From Lachnospiraceae bacterium (GTDB taxonomy: Bacteria > Bacillota > Clostridia > Lachnospirales > Lachnospiraceae), in assembly GCA_024698705.1 (NCBI GenBank), contig JAILQX010000018.1, positions 62,001 to 126,000 of the forward strand: DNA of 64,000 nt, in the 5' to 3' direction. The notes under the pieces were generated by a model. The model worked only from the letters and a program-made list of their open reading frames with translations. It had not been told where the DNA came from and made no database searches. This document shows positions 17,226 through 25,262 of this stretch, in pieces; the first letter of the stretch is position 1, and each line of letters begins with the position of its first letter. A program made the translations under genes and the position numbers.

Positions 17226-18938
17226 TTATAACCCCATTAGTTTATCATATAAGTCTCTGTCCATATATGGTCTTTGATCCTGTATATATTCAGTGGTACC
17301 AAAATTCGGAACCAGATGTGTAACATTATCTATCGCTATCTCTACTATTTCCGGTTTATTATCCCACTCAATATCGGAGATCATTTCATTGTCCTCTATC
17401 AATCTGTATCTCAGATCATACGCATAAGCAATCTTTTGGAAATCAGGAGCAAGATATCCTTTTCCTTCTATTGTCTGACTATAGTTCCCGTTAAAATTGG
17501 CCTCCTGAAATCCCCTTATCATCCCCAACGATCTGTTATTAATAACGACAATCTTAACCGGTATCTGTTCTCTGGCTATGAACTGTAATTCCTGAATATT
17601 CATCTGAATGCCACCATCACCACTGAATGAGAAAACCATTCTATTGTCAGCATAATAACTTCCAATGGCAGCCGGCAAAGAATACCCCATTGCTCCATGC
17701 CCTCCGGACATGTGCACATGCTGACCGCGCTTGATCTCCAGGTACTGAGCTAACCAAACCTCACTTTGTCCAACATCAAATGTCATAGTTACATTTTTAG
17801 GTATTGACTTACCAAAACATTTCAGACGCGATGTATAATCCACCATGTCATACCCGTCTAATTCTTTTTTTAGTTCCACACAGGAAAGAAGCCACTCTTT
17901 TCTTTCGTCAGTTGCTTCTTCCAAATGCTCCGACATCTTTGGAATTAACTCTTTGATATCACATATGATCTGCTGTTCATCATCCCTGACCTTATATTTC
18001 TGGTTATCTCTATCAATATCTATCCTTATAAGTTTGGCATTATTAGCAAAATTTTCTCTCTTATTTCCGACTTGTTTCAAATCCATCCTGGATCCAAGCG
18101 ATATAATCAAATCAGCTTTTCCCAATACAAAATTAGCATATCTGTGTCCGTTTGCCCCAACAAATCCCATATTATAAGGATTTTCATATTCGAGGATATC
18201 GAAAGCAGGCATGCTTGTAACAACCGGTATTTTTATCTTTTCAATGAGTTCTACAACAGATTCCCGCATTCCTGTCTGTTTTACCCCATTTCCCAATAGA
18301 AAACATGGTTTCTTGCTTGCCTTTAACTCGCAATTAATTAAATCGACTATTATCTCATAATCTATATGATTATTTTCAACTCTGTAATCTTTCAGAGAAT
18401 CTCTTTCCACTTCCGCTCTTTGCACATCTGCAGGAAGATCTATGACAACCGGTCCCGGATTGCCTGAAACTGCCAGATGATATGCTTTTTCCAATTCATA
18501 CCTTATATCCTCCGGCGAATCAACTCTGACTGCATATTTCGTAATACTGCTTACCATAGAAGCAACATCCATCTCCTGAAAACCTCTTTGCCTGATCGGT
18601 AATTCTCCCTTCAAGGCATATGTATCCACCTGTCCCGTGAAAAATATAACCGGTGTGGAATCGAAATACGCATTTGCAATACCAGTAACCAGATTTGTTG
18701 CTCCCGGCCCCGAGGTCGAATAGGCAACCCCTATGATATTCTTCTCCTGTGCATAACCACATGCAGCAAAGGACGCTGCTTGTTCATGGTACATGGTATG
18801 ATTATTAATCTTGTCAGAATATTTTGATAAAGAATCTATAAAATGGCAAATAACACCCCCGGGATATCCGAAAACATCCGTAACACCTTTTTGTATTAAA
18901 TATTCAACTATATAATCAGTTACTTTTATGTTCCCCAT
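17226..18938 (-). CDS. ThDP-dependent acetolactate-synthase-like enzyme
   Basis: A 570-residue enzyme with the three domains of the AHAS/pyruvate oxidase family. The N-terminal Pyr domain has the catalytic glutamate Glu52 in MYHEQAASFAA. A central domain follows (LLGNGV...), and the C-terminal PP domain carries the ThDP motif SFSGDGGIQMNIQELQ ... VINNRSLGMIRGF. These enzymes decarboxylate a 2-oxo acid and pass the acyl group to a carbonyl; YerE, which puts a two-carbon branch on a keto-sugar, is a known sugar-pathway relative. The gene overlaps the transketolase C-half by 23 nt. Since it sits with an aldolase and an SDR in a glycan locus, branched-sugar or acyl-substituent synthesis is more likely than valine synthesis. 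Confidence 0.87.
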   Translation of the reverse strand: MGNIKVTDYIVEYLIQKGVTDVFGYPGGVICHFIDSLSKYSDKINNHTMYHEQAASFAACGYAQEKNIIGVAYSTSGPGATNLVTGIANAYFDSTPVIFFTGQVDTYALKGELPIRQRGFQEMDVASMVSSITKYAVRVDSPEDIRYELEKAYHLAVSGNPGPVVIDLPADVQRAEVERDSLKDYRVENNHIDYEIIVDLINCELKASKKPCFLLGNGVKQTGMRESVVELIEKIKIPVVTSMPAFDILEYENPYNMGFVGANGHRYANFVLGKADLIISLGSRMDLKQVGNKRENFANNAKLIRIDIDRDNQKYKVRDDEQQIICDIKELIPKMSEHLEEATDERKEWLLSCVELKKELDGYDMVDYTSRLKCFGKSIPKNVTMTFDVGQSEVWLAQYLEIKRGQHVHMSGGHGAMGYSLPAAIGSYYADNRMVFSFSGDGGIQMNIQELQFIAREQIPVKIVVINNRSLGMIRGFQEANFNGNYSQTIEGKGYLAPDFQKIAYAYDLRYRLIEDNEMISDIEWDNKPEIVEIAIDNVTHLVPNFGTTEYIQDQRPYMDRDLYDKLMGL

Positions 18939-19812
18939 ATATCAACAGATCCAACTCTCTTTTTATTCTTTCACTATTCAACTCGTAATAGTCTATTTTG
19001 TCCTGATATATTCCGTAGTTCCTGTAAATCTCCCTTGGAAGTCCTACGTGTCTTACAACGATACTCTCTCCTTCAAATGTATCCAGTATATCCTCATCTA
19101 AACTTCCTTTGAAATGCGGCTCACAAACAAGTATTTTTCTACTTGGACATTCCTTAAGCGTTTCCTTGTCAAATGGGGCTAAAGTTGTATAATACAGCAC
19201 TGTTACATTCTTACCTTCACATACCTCCATGACATCGTCTAACATATTGGAAACGGCTATAACTGTTGCATCACATCCGCTTTGAATCACGGTAGCTTTT
19301 CCGAATTTCACATTTATGTCATTTTTTTTATTGGGATGATCACTGATTCTGAAAAAAGTAGAATTCCCATTTCTGTAAGTTTGTTCAAACAGGCTATTAA
19401 ATTCATCAGCTGTTCCCGGTGCTATAAACTCTACGTTGGGTATTTGCTTAATCACTCCAACATCCTCTGCACAATAATGAGAATATCCATATTTGGAATA
19501 ATCAATTGCTGCACCTGTTCCAACAACATTAACACCGCATTTTTGATACGCCAGATCCATTTTTATCTGCTCAAGAGCTCGTTCTATCAAATATGGCTGA
19601 ATACCAAAAACTGTCGGTACCAACCCCCCTTTAGCCATTCCGGCAGCTATACTCATCATCGCATCTTCGCATATTCCAAAATTCATACATCTGTCCGAAT
19701 AGTCTCTCAATACGTCACGTATAGCCCACATACCTATATCAACAGTCATAAAAACCGTATCCGGTTCTTCAATTATCATATTTCTTACTTTTGATAAAAA
19801 GGTTCTTCTCAA
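18916..19812 (-). CDS. Transketolase-like protein, C-terminal half (Pyr and C-terminal domains)
   Basis: A 298-residue protein equal to the second half of transketolase or the E1-beta-type subunit. DIGMWAIRDVLRDYSDRCMNFGICEDAMM (about 25-53) includes the glutamate that activates ThDP in the partner subunit, and CAEDVGVIKQIPNVEFIAPGTADE is the typical loop. It overlaps the N-half gene by 4 nt and the AHAS-like gene by 23 nt. Split transketolases of this type occur in secondary-metabolite and glycan clusters. It would pair with 19809-20594 to transfer a two-carbon unit. Confidence 0.86.
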   Translation of the reverse strand: MRRTFLSKVRNMIIEEPDTVFMTVDIGMWAIRDVLRDYSDRCMNFGICEDAMMSIAAGMAKGGLVPTVFGIQPYLIERALEQIKMDLAYQKCGVNVVGTGAAIDYSKYGYSHYCAEDVGVIKQIPNVEFIAPGTADEFNSLFEQTYRNGNSTFFRISDHPNKKNDINVKFGKATVIQSGCDATVIAVSNMLDDVMEVCEGKNVTVLYYTTLAPFDKETLKECPSRKILVCEPHFKGSLDEDILDTFEGESIVVRHVGLPREIYRNYGIYQDKIDYYELNSERIKRELDLLIYGEHKSN

Positions 19813-20594
19813 AACTCATCTATCTCCTTTTGTAATAAAAGCAATTCTTCATCATTCGGTGCTTTATGAAACCAAATGTCTTCTTTTATCATGGTTTCCG
19901 ATCCATATCCTCTGATAGTATGAGCAATAATGGCAACAGGTTTTTCACAGCATTTATAATCAAATGCGTTTCTAATGGAGTCAAAATCATGTCCATTACA
20001 CTCATATACTTCGAATCCAAATGTTTTCAATCTGTCATACATATTATCCATGTTGACCATAGCACCTACTGATGCGTTATCATCTATAATAACACAGAGA
20101 TTATCCAATTTATGTGTTGATGCCAATATGCAACTCTCCCACATTGTTCCTTCATTAAATTCACCATCACCGCAAAGAACATATACTTTAGAATCGATAT
20201 TTTTTATTTTATTGGCCATAGCAATTCCTGTAGCAAAAGGTAACCCATGCCCCAATGATCCCGCATTATTCTCGATACCACCTTCAAATTTTGTCACATC
20301 CGTTTGTATACAGTATCTGGAATCAAACTGTCCTATCTCACCTGCAATTTCATCTAATCTAAACATGCCTAGTCTGCATAGTATTGGATACAACGCAAGC
20401 GTCGCTTGGCCTTTACTGATTATAAAACAATCTCTGGTTTCATCAGTAGCTATCTGCGGTTTCCAGTTCATTATTTCAGAATATAGTACCCACAAGACAT
20501 CTATACAGGAAAATGCGCTTTGTAGATTACCATCATTGCATCTGTGAGACAAATATAACATCTCTTTTCTTAATTCCGCCATAATCCCTTTCAT
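19809..20594 (-). CDS. Transketolase-like protein, N-terminal half (ThDP-binding domain)
   Basis: A 261-residue protein equal to the first half of transketolase. The cofactor motif is VLCGDGEFNEGTMWESCI ... CVIIDDN (GDG...N form). SHRCNDGNLQSAFS near the start and NAGSLGHGLPFATGIA are family segments with ThDP-contact histidines. Its ATG shares one base with the stop of the aldolase gene, and it overlaps the C-half gene by 4 nt, so the three are translated together. A role in pentose metabolism is unlikely given the setting; a dedicated ketol transfer to a sugar or aldehyde is more plausible. Confidence 0.86.
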   Translation of the reverse strand: MKGIMAELRKEMLYLSHRCNDGNLQSAFSCIDVLWVLYSEIMNWKPQIATDETRDCFIISKGQATLALYPILCRLGMFRLDEIAGEIGQFDSRYCIQTDVTKFEGGIENNAGSLGHGLPFATGIAMANKIKNIDSKVYVLCGDGEFNEGTMWESCILASTHKLDNLCVIIDDNASVGAMVNMDNMYDRLKTFGFEVYECNGHDFDSIRNAFDYKCCEKPVAIIAHTIRGYGSETMIKEDIWFHKAPNDEELLLLQKEIDEF

Positions 20595-21622
20595 TACTTC
20601 TCCGATCTCCTGTTAGGCATTCCTAATGGATATAAAACTCTTTCTTCTTCAGACAACCTGTTTAGATAATCCTTTAATTCTTCTGCCGTCAACGTATCCA
20701 TTAACGCACCAGCATAATTAGGGTTAGAATTAATATCAGCAGTAATAAGATACGGTATATTACATCCCCATATATATTTCTGTTGATATTCCTTTATATA
20801 TTTGTCATAAATACGATATATAGCATCCATGTTATAATTACTGCCATGTACCACATTCATATATCTAGCTATAAGCTCCAGATTCAGGTTACCGGCTCCT
20901 CTCCCCATTCCGCAAATACTTGCATCTAATATGATTTCTCTGTCAAATCTCTCCTCAACTATCTTTTCTGCTGTGGAAAAAGCCTGCATCATATTGTTAT
21001 GACCATGAAAACCCAATGATATTCTTTTAGGCATAACTTCATCGGCTAACTTCATATATTTCAACACCTGTCCTGAATACATAGTTCCCCAGCTATCCAC
21101 TACATAAATTGCTTTAGGTGATAGCTGAGAAAATTTTTTAATCATTGATATGAATTCCTGTTCATTATACTGATCAGTTCTGTTTGGTTGGACACATAGC
21201 TCATATCCTTTTCCGACAATAGCTTTGCAGTATTCAAAGCTTTCTTCCAGGGCATCTCTTACTATTCCATTTTCGTCTCTCTTACTCTTCCATACGATTA
21301 CACGAATTATGTCTACATCGCTATTATTGGCATCACATATTTTCTCAATTGGCATAGGATGAGCTATTTCGGCCATAACAGCAATCTTCTGATTTTCATT
21401 TTTCTTTCTTGTATCAATGATATCCTTTACCTGTTGTAAATCACTAAAAACAGCTTTATCCGCATCATATTCTACATCTCTAATAAATCCTAGCTCAAGA
21501 ATATCTACATTGGTATCACACAACATTTCCGCTATACCTTTAATTGCATTTTGTCCAAAATTCCAATTATTTATATATCCTCCATCTCGAAGTGTACAAT
21601 CTAAAAGTTTTGTGTTATTCAT
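20594..21622 (-). CDS. DRE-TIM aldolase (HMGL-like / hydroxy-oxo-acid aldolase)
   Basis: A 342-residue TIM-barrel enzyme of the HMG-CoA lyase/4-hydroxy-2-oxovalerate aldolase superfamily. LLDCTLRDGGYINNW (about 6-20) gives the Arg-Asp pair, and SLGFHGHNNMMQAFSTAEK carries the two metal-binding histidines. DASICGMGRGAGNLNLEL is the family's loop. It catalyses aldol cleavage or condensation at a 2-oxo acid. It is the first gene of the cassette, 23 nt after the epimerase relic. It resembles the N-terminal domain of the 530-residue protein at 23669-25261 but lacks the extra C-terminal domain. Confidence 0.86.
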   Translation of the reverse strand: MNNTKLLDCTLRDGGYINNWNFGQNAIKGIAEMLCDTNVDILELGFIRDVEYDADKAVFSDLQQVKDIIDTRKKNENQKIAVMAEIAHPMPIEKICDANNSDVDIIRVIVWKSKRDENGIVRDALEESFEYCKAIVGKGYELCVQPNRTDQYNEQEFISMIKKFSQLSPKAIYVVDSWGTMYSGQVLKYMKLADEVMPKRISLGFHGHNNMMQAFSTAEKIVEERFDREIILDASICGMGRGAGNLNLELIARYMNVVHGSNYNMDAIYRIYDKYIKEYQQKYIWGCNIPYLITADINSNPNYAGALMDTLTAEELKDYLNRLSEEERVLYPLGMPNRRSEK

Positions 21623-21645
21623 ATTATTCTCTCTTTAATACTTAA

Positions 21646-21732
21646 TCAAATCTTTCTTTTATGAGCAGGATTTCCCGCCATAAGCGCCATGCCTATGGCA
21701 CCGGTCGGACCGGTTATGACTGCACCTTTCAA
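21646..21732 (-). pseudogene. 5' fragment of the epimerase gene (duplicated by insertion)
   Basis: TTG at 21732 starts a frame matching the first 17 residues of the 15043-15957 epimerase (KGAVITGPTGAIGMAL). It then departs into unrelated sequence and stops after 28 codons. It is the truncated end left when the cassette entered between the ThDP gene and the epimerase gene. Confidence 0.85.
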
Positions 21733-22426
21733 ACCAAAACCTCACATTCATTGATAATGCGTCCGCATTAGTTTCAATCTCTGATCTTATTGCTCTCATA
21801 TTCTTCCCTGCTTAGGAAAGGATACATATCATCCGGCTCAGGTGATACTATCCTTCCGTCCGGAAGTACTTTAGAAGACAACTTCGGTTCAAAGTTCTGC
21901 TTTTCATCAACAAACACCTCACACATGCAGGGTCCTTCCGAATCAAGCAGTTCTGTTATAACCTTCTCGATATCTTCCTCTTTGTCTATCTTTACATATG
22001 GTATGTCAAATGCATAAGCAACTTTACCAAAATCCGGGAAGCTCACACCATTGCCGTCGCATACACCTACAAGCGGTGGCTTGAACAGGTTTTTCTGTGT
22101 CTGTCTGATCGAATGATAGCCGTTGTTGTTCATGATGATGATCTTCAGGTTCAGATTGTTGTATCTGACTGTCTGGAGTTCCTGAATGTTCATCATAAAT
22201 GAGCCATCACCGTCGATACAGATCGTTCTCTTGCCGTTTCTTGCAACGCATGCACCCAAAGCCGCCGGGAATCCGTAACCCATTGCCGCACAGCCCGAAT
22301 TGGTAAATAATCTCTGTCCCTGCTTTATCTCGGAAGCCTGGAATGTGATAACGCACGCTCCGCCATTGCCGCAGATGACTGCGTCATCACTGTCAAGCAT
22401 TTTCGAATACTCTTTTATAAATACAT
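21680..22426. repeat. Direct repeat, right copy (747 bp, full length)
   Basis: The intact version of the repeat at 15905-16462. The lengths agree exactly once the 189-bp deletion in the left copy is allowed for (558 + 189 = 747). It contains the last 216 or so codons of the 632-residue ThDP enzyme and the first codons of the epimerase. The copies match from ATAAG at the low-coordinate edge to AA(C/T)ACA at the high edge. Confidence 0.92.
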
Positions 22427-23672
22427 AAGGATTAAGTCTCTCACTTTCATAATATGAAGGCAGTGCTGCCGGATATCTGTCGTTAACAGATTTGCACCAC
22501 TTAAGCCATTCATCATGATCTCCCGGATCACTTTGGCTGTCCGCAATGGATGTCAGCACATCCTTAACATCCGCATTTACCGGCATATCAGGCTTTATTG
22601 TAGGTTTGTCCAGTTCTGCCGGATCTATATCAACGATTATCTTGTAAGCATTCTTTGCAAATTCCTTATAATTGTAGGTGATCATCCTTATATTGAGCCT
22701 GCAGCCGAGTACCAAAAGAAGATCACTGTTTCCGACAACAAAGTTACCGCCTCTGGTTCCCACGCTTCCGGGTCTTCCGCAATAATAAGGGTTATCATCC
22801 GCCATAAGATCATGCGCATTCCATGCCGTTACGACCGGAACGGCGAGTTTATCCGCTGCTTTAAGCAGAAGTTCATCAGCGCCGGCAAGTCTCACTCCTG
22901 TTCCCGCAAGTATGACCGGTCTCTTAGCCTCTTTTATCTTACCTATGATCTCATCGGTGACCGCGTCATCATAAACCGGTACTTCACTTACAGGCTTGTC
23001 ATCATACTTTATCCCTGCTATGAACATCGGTCCATTGGAATTCGACTGCGTCGAAGGACCGATGCTGCATGTCAGGTTTTCATTGAAAACCTGACACAAT
23101 TTCTCAAAGTCGTCTCCATAGTGCTTCAATTCATCCGTATCCACTATGGCTGCCTGAACGTCTAGCGGTATATCTATCCACACAGGTCCTTTGCGTCCGT
23201 TATTGCACAAAAACCAGGCCTTTTCAAGGTGATATGCTATGGTTGACGGCTCTGTGATCATAACGGCGTATTTGGTCATATTTCGCACGCTGTCCGTTAT
23301 CTGAAATTCCTGATCTCCCAACTGTCTTACAGGTGAGCCTGTACATGCTGTTGTCGTCTCCCTTTTAACCTGTCCGGATACCACAAACATCGGGATGGAA
23401 TCCTGCCATCCGCCGACAACACCGGTTATGGCATTGGTTCCTCCGGGGCCTGATGTCACGCAGACAAGCGCTACATTTCCGGTCAGTCTGGCATAGCCTT
23501 CGGCTGCTATGGAACAGGCCTGCTCATGATGGTTGTATATGCACGATAAGCCTTCTTTATGGCCAAATGAATCATTGAGGTGCATAGCACCTCCGCCCGT
23601 GATCGTAAATACATGCTTTACGCCCTTTTCCACCATAAATTCAGCTATATAATCCGATACTTTTATTTTCAT
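21774..23672 (-). CDS. ThDP-dependent acetolactate-synthase-like enzyme with an internal insertion
   Basis: A 632-residue AHAS-family enzyme. Glu50 in NHHEQACSIAAEGYA is the cofactor-activating glutamate, RPVILAGTGVRLAG begins the middle domain, and CIDGDGSFMMNIQELQ ... MNNNGYHSIRQ is the Mg-ThDP motif. Compared with the 570-residue cassette paralogue it has about 40-45 extra residues between LKHYGDDFE (to 190) and DDAVTDEIIG (from 235). Residues 193-216 of that insert are encoded exactly by a two-hairpin palindromic element (23026-23096). The gene overlaps the 530-residue aldolase gene by 4 nt, so aldolase and ThDP enzyme probably act in sequence on a sugar or oxo acid. Confidence 0.87.
   Translation of the reverse strand: MKIKVSDYIAEFMVEKGVKHVFTITGGGAMHLNDSFGHKEGLSCIYNHHEQACSIAAEGYARLTGNVALVCVTSGPGGTNAITGVVGGWQDSIPMFVVSGQVKRETTTACTGSPVRQLGDQEFQITDSVRNMTKYAVMITEPSTIAYHLEKAWFLCNNGRKGPVWIDIPLDVQAAIVDTDELKHYGDDFEKLCQVFNENLTCSIGPSTQSNSNGPMFIAGIKYDDKPVSEVPVYDDAVTDEIIGKIKEAKRPVILAGTGVRLAGADELLLKAADKLAVPVVTAWNAHDLMADDNPYYCGRPGSVGTRGGNFVVGNSDLLLVLGCRLNIRMITYNYKEFAKNAYKIIVDIDPAELDKPTIKPDMPVNADVKDVLTSIADSQSDPGDHDEWLKWCKSVNDRYPAALPSYYESERLNPYVFIKEYSKMLDSDDAVICGNGGACVITFQASEIKQGQRLFTNSGCAAMGYGFPAALGACVARNGKRTICIDGDGSFMMNIQELQTVRYNNLNLKIIIMNNNGYHSIRQTQKNLFKPPLVGVCDGNGVSFPDFGKVAYAFDIPYVKIDKEEDIEKVITELLDSEGPCMCEVFVDEKQNFEPKLSSKVLPDGRIVSPEPDDMYPFLSREEYESNKIRD
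23026..23096. repeat. Two-hairpin palindromic element, copy A, inside coding sequence
   Basis: Outer stem ATCGGTCC/GGACCGAT (23026-23033, 23056-23063) encloses a 7-nt bulge and an inner stem TTCGAC/GTCGAA (23041-23046, 23050-23055). After GCTGCA comes a 12-bp hairpin TGTCAGGTTTTC/GAAAACCTGACA (23070-23081, 23085-23096). The same architecture occurs at 61457-61529 with compensatory changes. Here it is translated in frame as part of the ThDP enzyme (residues 193-216). Confidence 0.88.
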
Positions 23673-25261
23673 TGATACAATGACTCCGTTACGTAGATTA
23701 CGGGCATGTTAAGTTTTATCTTGGACATGCTCTTCTTAACATCCGCATTTATTTCCATAGCAAGTTCTTTGCTGAAGGTATGCTCCATATTGGCATTGAT
23801 GTAGTTGGGAAGTGCCGTCTTCTCATAGCCGTCGAAGCCCGCGAGAGCAACCTGCTTTACATCCATATCATTCAAAAGCTTTATGAGCATTATCATCGGG
23901 TTATCAACTATCAATGCTTCTTCATCAAGAAGTTTGCTGTAAGAGAATATATAATCAAACGCCCCTTCGGCCTTGGTCACATTGCTCGTTGCGATAAGCT
24001 TTACATCTTTTTTGCTTATCTTTGTTGCCTGCGCGACATATCTCTTCGCATTACTCAAAAAAGCATATTTTACATCATACTCTTCAGGTATAAAGTTAAT
24101 GGATATTATGATCGGTTTGTGCTCTCCGATATATGTATCCACACGATCCTTCTGCGAATATATCCTTTTGCCGGGTCCGAGAAGCAGTATGTCATTACCG
24201 GCCAGTACTTTTTTAAGCTCTGCAAAATCAACCGTATCATCGCATTCCCTGTTCTGATACTGTACATACAGACTCTCTATATAATCCTGATCGTACAGAA
24301 GCTTTTTCTCGCCTTCTAGCTTCGCCAGGATATGATTTATGGAACTCATGGACAGTTTCTTCTTATCCATGAGATATGTGACATAGTTAGGATGACAGTC
24401 ATTTGATGCCGATACAAAGAACTTAAGGTTATATCCCCATGGTATCTTATGATATATATCCATAATGGTCACATCTATGGCTTCAAGCATCTGATTGACA
24501 TGATAACGCTTATCAAGATGGGTATTCATGTAGTTAGCGAGCAGTTCTATCGGTGCATTACCGGCGCTTTTTCCCATGCCATACAATGTTCCGTCCACAA
24601 GAAGATTCCTGTCTCCCACGGCCGATTCGATGAGTTCCACACAATTGGCAAATGCAAGCTGGAAATTATTGTGAGCATGATACCCGAGTCTTATATCGAT
24701 ATTCAGGTGCTCATTGGCAAAATTGTAATAATGCATCAACTGCTCTTTATGCAGCAAGCCATATGTATCCACAAGCGAAAATGCATACGGATCCAAATCA
24801 TTTACCAAATCGATGAGTTCCGCAAGTTCCCCATCGTTGTAGCTGGTGATCGATACTGCCTGTGTAAATACTTTATATCCGAGTGCCTTTATCTGCTTCA
24901 TGTAAGCAACAGCTTCATGCATCTTAGCCTTCTTAAAAATGACTCTTATGCCATCCATAACCGTCTCGCTCTGTGGTTGTATCAGGCTGATATCGCACGT
25001 ACCGTAATCTATCATACCGACAACCTGCGACTTTCCTTTATCCAGATGTCCATAGAGTCTATTCATCCCCTCTGTTCCCGGGGTGATACTTCTGTTTACA
25101 TCAAATTCGCGCCTGTCATCCATGAAGCCTATTTCTATGAAATCAACTTCCGAACTGACCAGACGCTCAAAGAGTGTCACTATGTTGTCCTGACCGAATT
25201 CCCAATCGTTAACATATCCGCCGTCTCGCAGCGTACAGTCAAGCAATTCTATGTTTCTCAT
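23669..25261 (-). CDS. DRE-TIM aldolase fused to an unknown C-terminal domain
   Basis: A 530-residue protein. Residues 1-330 are an HMGL-like DRE-TIM aldolase: LLDCTLRDGGYVNDW (about 5-19) has the Arg-Asp pair, LGYHAHNNFQLAFAN the metal histidines, and DGTLYGMGKSAGNAPIEL the loop. Residues 340-530 form a second, Rossmann-like domain beginning NDILLLGPGKRI and continuing with strands IIISINFI, VKLIATSNV and QVALAGFDGYEK; this recalls DUF115/MptE-like domains, but I cannot name it. It overlaps the ThDP enzyme gene by 4 nt. The paired enzymes probably build or remodel an oxo-acid or branched sugar, and the extra domain may bind a nucleotide or sugar substrate. Confidence 0.82.
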   Translation of the reverse strand: MRNIELLDCTLRDGGYVNDWEFGQDNIVTLFERLVSSEVDFIEIGFMDDRREFDVNRSITPGTEGMNRLYGHLDKGKSQVVGMIDYGTCDISLIQPQSETVMDGIRVIFKKAKMHEAVAYMKQIKALGYKVFTQAVSITSYNDGELAELIDLVNDLDPYAFSLVDTYGLLHKEQLMHYYNFANEHLNIDIRLGYHAHNNFQLAFANCVELIESAVGDRNLLVDGTLYGMGKSAGNAPIELLANYMNTHLDKRYHVNQMLEAIDVTIMDIYHKIPWGYNLKFFVSASNDCHPNYVTYLMDKKKLSMSSINHILAKLEGEKKLLYDQDYIESLYVQYQNRECDDTVDFAELKKVLAGNDILLLGPGKRIYSQKDRVDTYIGEHKPIIISINFIPEEYDVKYAFLSNAKRYVAQATKISKKDVKLIATSNVTKAEGAFDYIFSYSKLLDEEALIVDNPMIMLIKLLNDMDVKQVALAGFDGYEKTALPNYINANMEHTFSKELAMEINADVKKSMSKIKLNMPVIYVTESLYQ

Positions 25262-25262
25262 A

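Noticed and set aside
15905-22426. Transposon or insertion sequence flanked by target duplications
   Set aside because: No transposase, integrase or terminal inverted repeats are visible, and the repeats are hundreds of bases long. Homologous or single-crossover integration fits better.
22515-23165. A 216-codon plus-strand frame over the palindromic element
   Set aside because: It is antisense to the ThDP enzyme. The shared peptide CQVFIENLT with a plus-strand frame near 61.5 kb only reflects the common hairpin sequence.
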